Assembly: GCA_905397405.1 (NCBI GenBank)
Contig: CAJPVJ010000724.1
Location: forward strand, 1-21,043
DNA length: 21,043 bases
Reading direction: 5' to 3'
Origin: Oppiella nova
Lineage: Eukaryota > Arthropoda > Arachnida > Sarcoptiformes > Oppiidae
Translations under genes and position numbers: made by a program
Part shown: positions 9,720 through 20,101 of the stretch, one piece after another
Layout of the letters: the number at the start of each line of letters is the position of its first letter
Numbering within the stretch: position 1 is the first letter of the stretch
The notes under the pieces: model-generated
Told to the model about the DNA's origin: nothing
Seen by the model: only the letters and a program-made list of their open reading frames with translations
The model's database searches: none

Positions 9720-10110
9720 ACCCTATGCTACCCAACCTCTACCCACCACCCCATGTGCTGGTGATGGAGGGGATGCCTGCGCGCAACAAATGCCACAAAA
9801 CTTTTCTAAAATTTTATTATTAGAGGATAGAGAGAGGGGTTATGAGAGTATGTGTGCGATCGCTAATTATGTGTAACACAATGTCTTTTAGAGGGGGTTC
9901 AATGGGAAAGACACTCGGATACAGCGAGCGAGAGCACCAGTATTTTAATATTGCCTGTGAGGCCTGTTAGACCTTCAGAAAAGCTCGGGAGTCAGTGGAA
10001 AGGGAGACACAGAGAGAGGGTTTTTGGTCATAATTTTAATACATAAATATAGTTGAAGGTCAGCTGTAAATGTGTTATAGAGTTATGTTATATACGCGGA
10101 GTACTCGTGA

Positions 10111-10138
10111 AAAAAAACTTTACTAAAAAAGTTTTTTT
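10111..10138. repeat. Perfect 11-base hairpin
   Basis: Arms AAAAAAACTTT (10111-10121) and AAAGTTTTTTT (10128-10138) with loop ACTAAA. AT-rich; no function indicated. Confidence 0.6.
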
Positions 10139-10222
10139 CCACTAATTTCATCACTATTTCGGTTTCGGGGGTGAATATAATGCTTAAACAGCAAATACAA
10201 AACCATAACTCATAAGCACTTG

Positions 10223-10242
10223 GAGAGAGAGAGAGAGAGAGA
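10223..10242. repeat. (GA)10 microsatellite
   Basis: Pure GA tract. Confidence 0.95.
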
Positions 10243-10387
10243 TTGCGAAAAATCACTCAAAACCGCACTGAAATGAATCGCAAAATAATATTCAATTCAT
10301 TGACAATAAATTTAAAACTTTAGAAAATACGTACGAAATACTAATTTATTTGATTGAATATATTGGCGTTTTTTCGGTATAAAATAT

Positions 10388-10605
10388 TACGAGTACTTGA
10401 ATATAAAAAAAACTTTTTTTTAAATGTAAAACTCGTATATCAGGGCGTTCTTGGAGTGCAGATGTTTTTTATTGCATTTATATATCGTATACGAGAGGCT
10501 TTTATATCTATCTACTGTATATATATACACGGTATTTAATATATATTATATTTATGTATATAATTGTTTAATAATTATAATTTAAGTACAGCAAAAACAT
10601 CTGCA
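10388..10605. repeat. Cluster of interlocking inverted repeats
   Basis: Three arm pairs share this segment: TACGAGT 10388-10394 with ACTCGTA 10431-10437; CTCGTATA 10432-10439 with TATACGAG 10488-10495; and TGCAGATGTTTTT 10457-10469 with AAAAACATCTGCA 10593-10605. An A8-C-T8 run lies at 10405-10421. The first two pairs compete for the same middle arm, as in alternative foldings. Possibly a degraded mobile element; no target-site duplication was recognised. Confidence 0.45.
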
Positions 10606-11150
10606 TTTAGAGCCGCGTATTGTGCTGTGAACGAGAAGTTTTGTACTAATATTTTATTGTTATGATTATTATTATTATTTATGGAAAAATAGTATTTATT
10701 ATATTAAATCACTTTTTCATATTATTATAATTATGATTAGTATAACTTATATTATAATATATTTGGGAGTAATAATAGCTCCGATATTGAGAGACAATAA
10801 TTAAAGCCATGACTTCTCAAATCGGTAGTTCAAACTACTGGTGCAGTCATTCCCTATCTATTCATCAATCTATCCATTCGTTTGTTTCGACAGAAAAGTG
10901 GAAATTATTATTCAATAAATATTTTTTTTCGTGTCACAACTTTATATACTTCACTCTAATATAGATATTACTTATATTTTATCCAATTAATCAAACTCTC
11001 GTTTGGGATCGCATTTGAATACTTATTAATTCACTAGCTTTTCGTTTCGCAATATATTCTCATTGTTTTTAGTTATTAAACTCAAGTGACGGTTTGAAAC
11101 CATTTTTCATACATGTATTGCACTTTTCAGATGAAATTTCTTTTTTAAAT

Positions 11151-11190
11151 TCTCTCTCTCTCTCTCTCTCTCTCTCCCTCTCTCTCTCTC
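11151..11190. repeat. (CT)n microsatellite, about 40 bases with one interruption
   Basis: CT tract interrupted once by CCC near 11178. Confidence 0.95.
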
Positions 11191-11394
11191 GAGTCTATTG
11201 TATAGTTTAATAGTTGTGTTATTTAAACAAATACTCCACACTTTTAATAAAAAGGTGTGTGTTTTTAGTGTTGTTTTATTCATTGAAAGGGTTTTTGTTT
11301 AGCGAAAAAGAAATAGACAGACAGTAGGAGTGAGTGACGGATAGTATATGTTCTGACAGTCGATGCCATCGATTGTAATATAGTTTTCCATTCT

Positions 11395-11425
11395 ATGAAT
11401 GAATGCATTAATGAATGAATGCATT
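11395..11425. repeat. Two tandem copies of a 15-base ATGA-rich unit
   Basis: ATGAATGAATGCATT occurs at 11395-11409 and again at 11411-11425, one base apart, followed by degenerate ATGA units to about 11439. Confidence 0.85.
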
Positions 11426-11459
11426 GAATGTATGAATGATTAGAGATCTGAGAGCATCT

Positions 11460-11810
11460 CTGTGCTGTTCGGCCCCCAAATGCATGTCTAACTCCTGGAT
11501 ATACCGGTGCCCTCCAGTGCCAGGACGTCGAGGGGCACACACTATGTAGTGATTAGCGGTGGAAATGGATCGGAATTTGTTGCTGAGGTCCCAAATTGGG
11601 ACGGATGTGCGAATCCAATGTCTAATGTCTATTACACAACGGCTAGTGTTATGCCACAGCCATCGGTGCAGAGTTCTCGCACTTTCCATATCTCCTCCAA
11701 ACCAACGCTAATATTCTTGACTCCAGTTAAGACACGCCAGACATACCATTCCTATGCCATTGGTATGCCATGTCTTAGCAGAGCTAAAGAAACAGTAATT
11801 CCTTAGGCCT
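11460..11810. other. Less AT-rich patch with open frames on both strands, not recognised
   Basis: This stretch is clearly richer in G+C than its surroundings. It is open on the + strand (11507-11806) and on the minus strand (11408-11689) at once. Neither peptide matches a family I recognise. It could be an old insertion, a non-coding exon or an enhancer-like element. Confidence 0.3.
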
Positions 11811-12330
11811 GTCAGCAGCCGTTCACCAGCGCCGGCACTTTATTCACTCTTAACATAGTTTTTGAGCGAAATACTGGTGCTCTTAAACACTCCATTCTAT
11901 GGCAATAGTATGTTATATATATATGTATACCGAAGGGCTTCCCAACTGGCATTTAGCACTCTTTTATACCATACATTCACAGCATTATTGCATACATTGC
12001 TGTATGTATTCCAATGTCGAATATATCTGCCAGTGCTCTGCACTACCAGTGCTGCTCGAGGTTCGCGGATCGATAGCCGACGTCTAGTCGTTTTTTTATA
12101 GCCATCTCTCGCTCATTGCTCTCTCGCACACTCCCTTTCCTACCTCTCTCTCGCTATTCTCTCCCATTCTCTCTCTCCGACTCACACTTTGTTAGTCTCG
12201 TTAATGTTTCCCAATTTATTGGTGTCTCGTCTCTCCTTCTGTACCACTATTTAACTCATATATAACTCTTAACTCCTTGTGCTCTAATGCCCGATGCCTT
12301 CACACATATTACTAAAGCGCAGGTTATGAA

Positions 12331-12346
12331 GAGAGAGAGAGAGAGA
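12331..12346. repeat. (GA)8 microsatellite
   Basis: Short pure GA tract, 57 bases upstream of a long CT tract. Confidence 0.9.
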
Positions 12347-12400
12347 ATGATCAGAATGTCATTGAATTATATATGTGTTGCAGTTCTCTAGTTGCTATCC

Positions 12401-12403
<3 letters not shown>

Positions 12404-12442
<39 letters not shown>
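12404..12442. repeat. (CT)19 microsatellite
   Basis: Long pure tract. With the GA tract at 12331-12346 it could pair as an inverted repeat. Confidence 0.95.
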
Positions 12443-12444
<2 letters not shown>

Positions 12445-13886
12445 CGTACAATATCTATGAACTACTTGTGCGGAGAACAGACTGTCAGGTCATTGGCATC
12501 GGAGGAGTAGTCATAAGCGCGTCGACGAGTCGGTCGTCGATTTGGTTCTTTAGGATTGCATTCAAATCAAAGGCTAAAACACTTGAAGTTATTATTCCCT
12601 TATATTATACGATACCATACGATAAGTGTATTATTAAATCACTTCCAGAGAAAAAACTATATAAAACGCTATATAATGCTTAAGTCATTAATTTAATGCT
12701 AATATTTATTCGCCTTTTATTTTAAGCCTCTCTCCATGTCTTTAGTCTCTATTTTCTAAGAGATTTTCTTATTTCATATGTTTTTAATATACCTTTAAAT
12801 CTGCTTTATATTAATCTCGATCTGTATTGCAGAATGAATTTAAAGCAATATTTCTACTAAAGTATATATTTTATATGTTAAGTGCTTCATATATATACAG
12901 ACATCAATTTATATCCACTATAGATAGATGTCTATGTATTCACCAGAATATAACCCAATTATTACGAGATAATCGGTTATACATTAGGCTTAATGTAATT
13001 GAATACGAGTTCATACGAGTGCTTGGCTATATTTGTTTTATAATCAATTATATTGTATTTATTTATGAATTAAATTCTATAATTAATTTGAATTATGATA
13101 AATCTATTTTAAGGGTACTATTATTTTTAGCATTTAATACATATAAATAAATAAATAAACTGTGTTTTCCAAGAAGTCCTCACAAAAACAGTTTTTTGTA
13201 CGCCTTTCCTTACCAGCGATTATATAAATATAAAGTCACTAAACATTTATTATGCTGTAGTATTAAAAAAAGTTATTTATGTGATTATACCTGTATTTAT
13301 GTGCGATTATTATTAGAGTCGATAAGTTTCGGGTCACGACTTGAATTTCATATGAAATATATATGTTTTGAAAATCGATTAAATAATTAGAAATCCAAAT
13401 ATTAATACATTATTCAAAAGTACATATAATTTCGTAGGATTTATCGCACAAATGTAGTAAAAAACTCTGAGACCGCCGACACAAGAAAATGTATTAAATA
13501 AATAAATAACATATATATAACTTACATATAAAACACATACCAATTGTATGTATGGGATATGCTCTTTATAAGGGACTTATCGTAGCATTAATTGACAGCC
13601 AAAAGAATTTTTCTCAACATTTTTGTTCATATTTCTCGATGTCTTTAAAGAAATTCTTTATGCATTTCTCAAATATTATATATTTTATAGTTGTCGAGAA
13701 TGTTATATATTTTGGTTTTATTTCATTTTAAATTCAATTGAAAAATGTATTTTCTGTGCACATAATGTTGTATAATCTGTAAATATGTTTAGATAATAGA
13801 TTTTTTGGTACAGAATTTATATCTTAATTAAGTTTTTTTGCTTATTTGAGATGAACTGGTTGTGTCTCGTATATTAAGGAAGTACT

Positions 13887-13889
<3 letters not shown>

Positions 13890-13920
<31 letters not shown>
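13890..13920. repeat. (GA)15 microsatellite
   Basis: Pure GA tract. Confidence 0.95.
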
Positions 13921-13921
<1 letters not shown>

Positions 13922-14156
13922 AGACATAAATTCATTAATTATTGTGTTGTATATTTGAAAAGAGGGTTCATTTGACTTTATGATTGTATTTATGAAATAC
14001 GCTGTAAATTAAATCGAGATTTAATTATCTAATTGTCGTTAATAGCGATTCAGCCCTTTTGTTGTGCAACACATAGACTACAATAAATGCATTAAATTAT
14101 AATACAGTAATTGTTATATTAATATACAATTTTGTCACTTATTGTATATTTAAATT

Positions 14157-14232
14157 GAGAGAGAGAGAGGGAGAGAGAGAGGGAGAGAGAGAGGGAGAGA
14201 GAGAGAGAGAGGGAGAGAGAGAGAGAGAGAGA
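14157..14232. repeat. GA array with 12-base higher-order unit
   Basis: The GA run is punctuated by extra G bases, giving a roughly regular GAGAGAGAGAGG unit repeated several times before returning to pure GA. This is the only microsatellite here with clear second-level periodicity. Confidence 0.9.
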
Positions 14233-14359
14233 CTGACATTAAAATGAAGTTCAATGTATTCCCCACAAGAGTATGACATAAAAAGAAAACTACTTGAGCC
14301 CAGACATTATGTTCTAGTTATTGGTATATATGAGCTAAATAATAATTTTTGCAATCCTT

Positions 14360-14360
<1 letters not shown>

Positions 14361-14394
<34 letters not shown>
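14361..14394. repeat. (CT)17 microsatellite
   Basis: Pure CT tract, opposite in sense to the GA array 130 bases upstream, so the pair could form a large hairpin. Confidence 0.95.
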
Positions 14395-14398
<4 letters not shown>

Positions 14399-14761
14399 TA
14401 ATTTAAGCGCAAAAATATAATAAAATATTTCTCAACCGTAAATGTGTCGCATAATTCTTAATGCATTTTTATAGACACGGATTTGCATTTAAATTCCCCA
14501 CTCATTCTGGGACTGACAAAATATTTTACGATTGTGTATATTATTTATTTTGATATTTGAATATTATTTCATAATAATCTTTTTTCTCATTTATTATTAT
14601 TTTTTGTGTTACCCATAAACTGCCGACAATTTAATGCTCGCATTTAAAAAAGTTGATTTCACAGTTAGTTATCGTTTGGTTAGAGACTTATTAGTAGTTT
14701 TTGGAAGTATTAGTTCATTAACTATTTTGTATCGCAAAAAAGTGCACGAAAAACATATTAT

Positions 14762-14764
<3 letters not shown>

Positions 14765-14803
<39 letters not shown>
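14765..14803. repeat. (CT)19 microsatellite
   Basis: Pure CT tract. Confidence 0.95.
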
Positions 14804-14808
<5 letters not shown>

Positions 14809-15430
14809 TCCTACATCAAAGGAATGGCTGTCCGAAAATTCATTGATATATTCCAATACCTAATCTGTGAGTCCCATCAATAATTAGATGCTTTTTAATT
14901 TACTCTAAAATTTAATTCCCTCCTAATTATTAGATTTCCAATAATTTTTATTGCATTACACACACTATATTATGTGTACTAAAATTAAATTTGCTTCTCG
15001 AGTGTTGTATAACATGATATACAAAGCAAAACTAATTTGTGAATAAATTATAAGAAATAAATTTTCTCTGAGTGCAATGAATTTATAATATGTATAAATA
15101 ATAGTTTTCGTGAATTTATCGCTATATTAGATGCCGTCGTAAGCAAACATACGTAGCGTCGGGTATATTAGCCGGGAATTTAATATAATATAGTTTTTTA
15201 GATCACTTCTCAGGTATTTAACCCCCGGTTCTTATCGATTGATTTTACGCTCATTTGATTTTTTCCGATAGAATTAATTACAGCACAAAAAATAATACAT
15301 AAAAACTCAAGCATTCATACATTATTTGAATGAAAAGTTTAGGATTATTTTTTTTTGGTTCATATAATTAATTAATAAAATATAATTAGTTTTTTCTCTC
15401 TGAACACACAAAACATATACACAAACCGTG

Positions 15431-15433
<3 letters not shown>

Positions 15434-15461
<28 letters not shown>
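15434..15461. repeat. (GA)14 microsatellite
   Basis: Pure GA tract. Confidence 0.95.
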
Positions 15462-15464
<3 letters not shown>

Positions 15465-17070
15465 TGTGTTTATTTTTGATATATTCCCGACAAAAATCAA
15501 TTACATATCAATTGAATCGCTTGTTGTTCTACTATTTTTGTGTCTCGCACACTTTACGCCTAAAACACCGAGACATTAATAGGCATAATACATAATAAGT
15601 ATGTATTCATATTTTTGCGCAACATTTTGCTCACCAACATTGCGCTCAAAGTTTAAGTTTGTTATCAATAAATAAAATCAACTTCACGTCAAACCCTCAC
15701 TTAAGTGACTGGAAATGTGTTTTATTCCTACGCCTATTGACACTAAATATTGTATACTATTTGTACGGTTAGATAATATGAAAATATTATTCTATAAGAA
15801 TATATTCATATATAATAATTGCGAGTCCAATGGGGGCAATGAGTTGGGGAGGGGGAAGGTAGGGGACCCACAGCTACATACTACTAGTATGATACTAGGA
15901 ATAAAGCGATTCATAAATATTTCACTGTTTGTAATACTTTTCTCATGAAAAGCAACACAAACTGTTGAATATATAGAAATGATATGTTTTTTCCAGTGTT
16001 TCTATTTTCGGTAAACTTATAGATTAGGCAAAAATCGTTGAAAAGACTTTACATCACTATATCGCTGCCAACCTCTCACTCCTTTGCGAATGAAATATCA
16101 TAATAATAATAATACCTGACAGTCATCTACCAGTGCGCGCATATCAGCCCTTTTTTACCGTACATTTGTGCGATAAGATATAATCATTTTTCCATTGAAA
16201 AACGGTTTTTTGCTTTTTAGTCCCAATATTCATACAGAATATCAGTGTTGACACAACATTCAGCTAATATTCCAGTGATATGTTTGGCGTCTGGCGACCC
16301 ATACCTACTCATTGCCTGTCTGTACCCAAACGATCGCTACAATAATGATCATATATTTCATACACTAATACAATATGTGTTTTTCTAAGCACAAATCTGG
16401 TAGTAATTCCGCGAATATTACATACAATGAGAATAATATTTACGATTAGTATTGAAGTGTATTTCTTTGTTGTAGTCATATATATGACACGTTTTCATAA
16501 GTATGAAATGCAAATGTATTTGTGTTTTCTCACACAAATCGCTTACCCGACACTTCATCTCTCAATTTATTCATATGATTTTCAATGACAATCACATCTT
16601 TTATTGTCTCGCAATATATGATGAATACATTTCATGACATAATCTTTAGCTTAGAGACCGCCGACCCCTTTAGACCTCTCCCCTACCTATCGACATATTT
16701 AATGATTAATGTGTTTATATATTAAATATATTTTGTTTGTCATTTATTTAGCCGTTAACTATGTGTTTGTAAATTTAATTGACATTTCGTTGTTGTGTGT
16801 GTCTCTGGAAAAAACATTTGAGTTTTTAATATACTTTTTAAGTATTTCACTTCAATTCGCTTATGTGAGTGAAAAACAGGCTTTTAATTAATAAGTACAG
16901 TAAGTAATCATCAAAAATATATTTTTCACAATTTAATGCAAACTAAATTAGTTTGTACTGGAAGCGTTTTTAACATTTGATTATAATTTTAAGTACATTT
17001 CGATTGTGCAATACGTTTGTGTAATATTTATCTCTAAATGGATTTGTATGTGATTTCCGTTTCATATTTA

Positions 17071-17106
<36 letters not shown>

Positions 17107-17107
17107 C
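17071..17107. repeat. (CT)n microsatellite with one T-rich interruption
   Basis: CT tract interrupted by TTTC near its start. Confidence 0.95.
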
Positions 17108-17675
17108 CACTCCCATAAGTTGTAAATCTAATTCATTATAAAAACTTAAGGCTTTTTGTCTCTATAATAATTTCTTATTTCTTTATTCGCTCGCAATTTA
17201 ATAGCCTTTTTATCTGAAAAGGTAAATACGATTAGAGAGTGTAAGGCATATTATATATGATATATACTTACCTGAAAACTATTTTTCTCAATCACTTGCC
17301 ATTGAAAGGCATTTATCGTTTGATTACAAAATAATAGTTATAATAGTGTTTTTCGTTTGTAATAATTTTCGGTCCATTCAATACAACCGACAGACACGGG
17401 AACTGACAGACAAAAGAGGGCCCGAAATGAGTGGAAAAATAAAATAAAATTCCAAATAAGAGAAATAAGAGAAAGAAAAAGTTTTTCAGCGAAAAAAACT
17501 CTAATTCCTATAACATTCACACAAATAATTCTTATGCGAGACATGAGATTAAATTGTATAATTGAATGCTCGCATGAATTATGTGATAAAACCATATTTA
17601 AAAATATAAATAATATTTAGCATTAGTTTTATTCATAAGAGTCGGCGAAAAGGAGTTTAAAGTTTTTTTTCGCTT

Positions 17676-18109
17676 CAGGGGTGGAGTCGACGGCTTAATG
17701 TGTGTTTGAAAACCTCAATGCCTTTAAAAAACAATTTTTTAATCAAATTTAATATGAGTTTTTCCAAATTGAATAAATGTTGTAAAACAAAAAATACATA
17801 TATAAATTTAATATTTAATTATAATCTACTGTTTATATTAACATTAAACACACACATAGGCAGCAAAATTTGTTGGAAAAATTATACACTTTAAAGAGAA
17901 ATAAAATTAATGTTTCAATTGATAGTATAAATAGGTATGCGAAAGGGTATTGAAAAGCTATACACCCCTTACAGCGCCCGATTGCCGCACACATTGTCTG
18001 TCAGGTCTGAGCAGTTTGTTTGTGCCAACTCTTGTGCCAAATATTTATTTATTTATTTTTTCTGATAGTTTATTATAAAATTCTCATTCTCAAACAATTT
18101 CTTAGAAAT
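17676..18109 (+). repeat. Direct repeat R, copy 1 (434 bases)
   Basis: It begins CAGGGGTGGAGTCGACGG and ends CTTAGAAAT. It is nearly identical to 18239-18667: two substitutions and two small indels (2 and 3 bases). It has two less AT-rich ends around an AT-rich middle and no recognisable protein; the 64-codon frame at 17700-17894 is not preserved in copy 2 because of the 2-base indel. The near-identity implies a recent duplication. Not recognised as a known element. Confidence 0.95.
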
Positions 18110-18238
18110 GTTATTTTATTATTCATACACTAATCGCCACATAATCTCTGATCGTTATAAATTGAGTGAAAGGCGAGTGAAAAACAATAACTATATTTCG
18201 TTAATAAATACAGAAAAGGAAACTAAAGAAATTGCTAA
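18110..18238 (+). repeat. Segment S between the two R copies
   Basis: The segment links R1 to R2, so R1+S forms a ~563-base tandem unit. Positions 18111-18238 are matched base for base, in the same direction, by the complement found at 18669-18796. It contains no coding signal. Confidence 0.9.
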
Positions 18239-18667
18239 CAGGGGTGGAGTCGACGGCTTAATGTGTGTTTGAAAACCTCAATGCCTTTAAAAAACAATTT
18301 TTTAATCAAATTTAATATGAGTTTTTCCAAATTGAATAAATGTTGTAAAACAAAAAATACATATAAATTTAATATTTAATTATAATCTACTGTTTATATT
18401 AACATTAAACACACACATAGACAGCAAAATTTGTTGGAAAAATTATACACTTTAAAGAGAAATAAAATTAATGTTTCAATTGATAGTATAAATAGGTATG
18501 CGAAAGGGTATTGAAAAGCTATACACCCCTTACAGCGCCCTATTGCCGCACACATTGTCTGTCAGGTCTGAGCAGTTTGTTTGTGCCAACTCTTGTGCCA
18601 AATATTTATTTATTTATTTTTTCTGATAGTTTATTATAAAATTCTCATTCAACAATTTCTTAGAAAT
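18239..18667 (+). repeat. Direct repeat R, copy 2 (429 bases)
   Basis: Second copy of R, in the same orientation as copy 1. Relative to copy 1 it lacks a TA and a three-base piece near its end, and differs by G to A (CATAGGC/CATAGAC) and G to T (GCCCGAT/GCCCTAT). Confidence 0.95.
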
Positions 18668-18668
18668 T

Positions 18669-18796
18669 AATAAAATAATAAGTATGTGATTAGCGGTGTA
18701 TTAGAGACTAGCAATATTTAACTCACTTTCCGCTCACTTTTTGTTATTGATATAAAGCAATTATTTATGTCTTTTCCTTTGATTTCTTTAACGATT
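18669..18796 (+). repeat. S' : same-direction complement of 18111-18238
   Basis: Reading 18111-18238 left to right and swapping A/T and G/C without reversing reproduces 18669-18796 exactly (128 of 128). For example ATTCATACAC at 18121 faces TAAGTATGTG at 18679, and CAGAAAAGGA at 18211 faces GTCTTTTCCT at 18769. It is not the reverse complement, and S is not a mirror repeat. It lies exactly where a second copy of S would follow R2, and matching stops at 18797. Confidence 0.97.
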
Positions 18797-19049
18797 AAAA
18801 TTAAACAAAAAAGTTTTGATAAATATATGTTTTAAAAGGGATTTAGATATTTACGACACCAAAACACTGTTTATATGTCTTATGCACATATAAGTCAGTT
18901 TTTGTACGTAACACCAAAAAATATGTTTTTAATATGCTTTTTATTTCGTACGATTTTTAATACTTTTAATCTGATTGTCATAAATATTATTGAGAATAAA
19001 AATGAGAGATTTTTACCGATAGACACACAACACAAAAAAAGGTCGGCTC

Positions 19050-19071
19050 AGCCTTAACAGGAGTTAAGGCT
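19050..19071. repeat. Perfect 9-base stem, 4-base loop, followed by a T run
   Basis: AGCCTTAAC (19050-19058), loop AGGA, GTTAAGGCT (19063-19071), then TTTT. Weaker pairing extends outward (CAACAC with GGTGTTG). It resembles a terminator-like hairpin in shape only; in a nuclear genome the T run could stop RNA polymerase III. Confidence 0.5.
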
Positions 19072-19158
19072 TTTTGGTGTTGTTTTTGATCGCTTTTTGG
19101 TGTTATTTTTGTAATAATTATTAATAACGATATGAAATTTTCTCCCATATATATACTC

Positions 19159-19192
19159 TTAAGTTATAGTTAGTTGCTTGACTATAACTTAA
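19159..19192. repeat. Perfect 12-base inverted repeat
   Basis: TTAAGTTATAGT (19159-19170) and ACTATAACTTAA (19181-19192) around the loop TAGTTGCTTG. No function indicated. Confidence 0.6.
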
Positions 19193-20074
19193 AATACCTT
19201 TAGTTAATATATTGTGTGTATGTGTAATATTTTGTTATATAAAATACTGTATGGCATCCTTTAGTCTCGGAATTTTTTAACCCGTTTTATCAGATTTTCA
19301 ATTATTTTCAAACCTGTTTGATATGAACTTTTTTCTCGTAACCACTATTAGGAGAGTGAGACCAATATTTTTGTTATGAAATTAATATCAATACTCTTAT
19401 GACAAAGAATGTGATGAACCCCTCAGTAATGAATGCGTTGAACAGACATAACAATTATCACATCCAATATGTGTGGCAGAGATCTGATAGACAGCCATTC
19501 AAATCAATTTAAAGACATTTTCTAATGTCTTATAAATCTGAGGATCAAATGTGAAATATTAATATCTATAGAGAAATATGTGAACATTTTTTTTCTCTAT
19601 CTATACAGTATATGTTTTATTGTAAATCATTGTTATTCAAGAAAAACTCACATAATCTTGAGTTGGGATCCAATGTCTTGTCTCATAGATTGTATGTAAA
19701 GATAAATAAAATTTTCACTCGTTTTTCGAGGAATTACACCAAAAAATTACATGATTTCTGTACAATTAGCTATCAGTGCAAACACAGTGTGCCTATCAGT
19801 ATGTGTGTGATATTGATATAGCCATTTATATTCAAACAGTATTTTTTCTGTATGTTTATCAGTAATACTTATATAAGAGTGCAACAGAAATACACAACAC
19901 TTTTTCGCTGGTATTTCACTTCCGACCGATTATTTCATCGTTCAGTTAAGAAGAAAATTACTCATAAACTGAATGCAGAAATGTATGAATGAGTTGTTGA
20001 TTGTATGTCTCCATGTCTTCACCAGAATTACATAATAACTATTCAATTATTATTCATCCCTCACTCCCTCCCAG

Positions 20075-20101
20075 TCTCTCTCTCTCTCTCTCTCTCTCTC
20101 C
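20075..20101. repeat. (CT)13 microsatellite
   Basis: Pure CT tract 335 bases upstream of the candidate terminal exon. Confidence 0.95.

Larger units (their letters stand above)
8232..17675. other. Long non-coding stretch; putative intron if 8231 joins 20437
   Basis: No recognisable gene, RNA gene or transposon protein in about 9.4 kb. It is AT-rich with microsatellites (listed separately), inverted repeats at 10111-10138 and 10388-10605, and a less AT-rich patch at 11460-11810. The open frame at 12827-13150 (107 codons) has an acceptor-like TTGCAG just before it and hydrophobic Ile/Tyr/Phe-rich content, but this is what AT-rich DNA yields by chance and no motif stands out. Confidence 0.55.

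Noticed and set aside
10809-10850. tRNA-like or RNA-gene hairpin around GGTAGTTCAAACTACTGG
   Set aside because: It has a palindromic core but no cloverleaf, no A box and no proper B box spacing; no tRNA gene was found anywhere in the window.
11507-11806. Transposase remnant
   Set aside because: The minus-strand Arg/His/Trp-rich frame suggested this at first, but no DDE/DDD pattern, helix-turn-helix signature or terminal inverted repeats could be identified.
12827-13150. 107-codon open frame with an acceptor-like TTGCAG upstream
   Set aside because: Ile/Tyr/Phe/Asn-rich composition typical of translated AT-rich DNA, with no recognisable motif and no good donor or gene context. Kept only as a note.
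17264-17274. ATACTTACCTG, identical to the 5' end of U1 snRNA
   Set aside because: The match stops after 11 bases. On the minus strand it is simply a consensus-like CAG|GTAAGT donor, with only a short frame behind it.
17700-17894. 64-codon frame inside repeat R as a possible mobile-element protein
   Set aside because: Copy 2 has a 2-base deletion inside the same frame and the peptide has no transposase or polymerase motif.
18111-18796. Ordinary inverted repeat or mirror repeat explanation for S and S'
   Set aside because: The reverse complement of S begins TTAGCAATTTCTTTAG, while S' begins AATAAAATAATAAG. S is not symmetric under reversal, so complement and reverse complement are different strings and only the unreversed complement matches.
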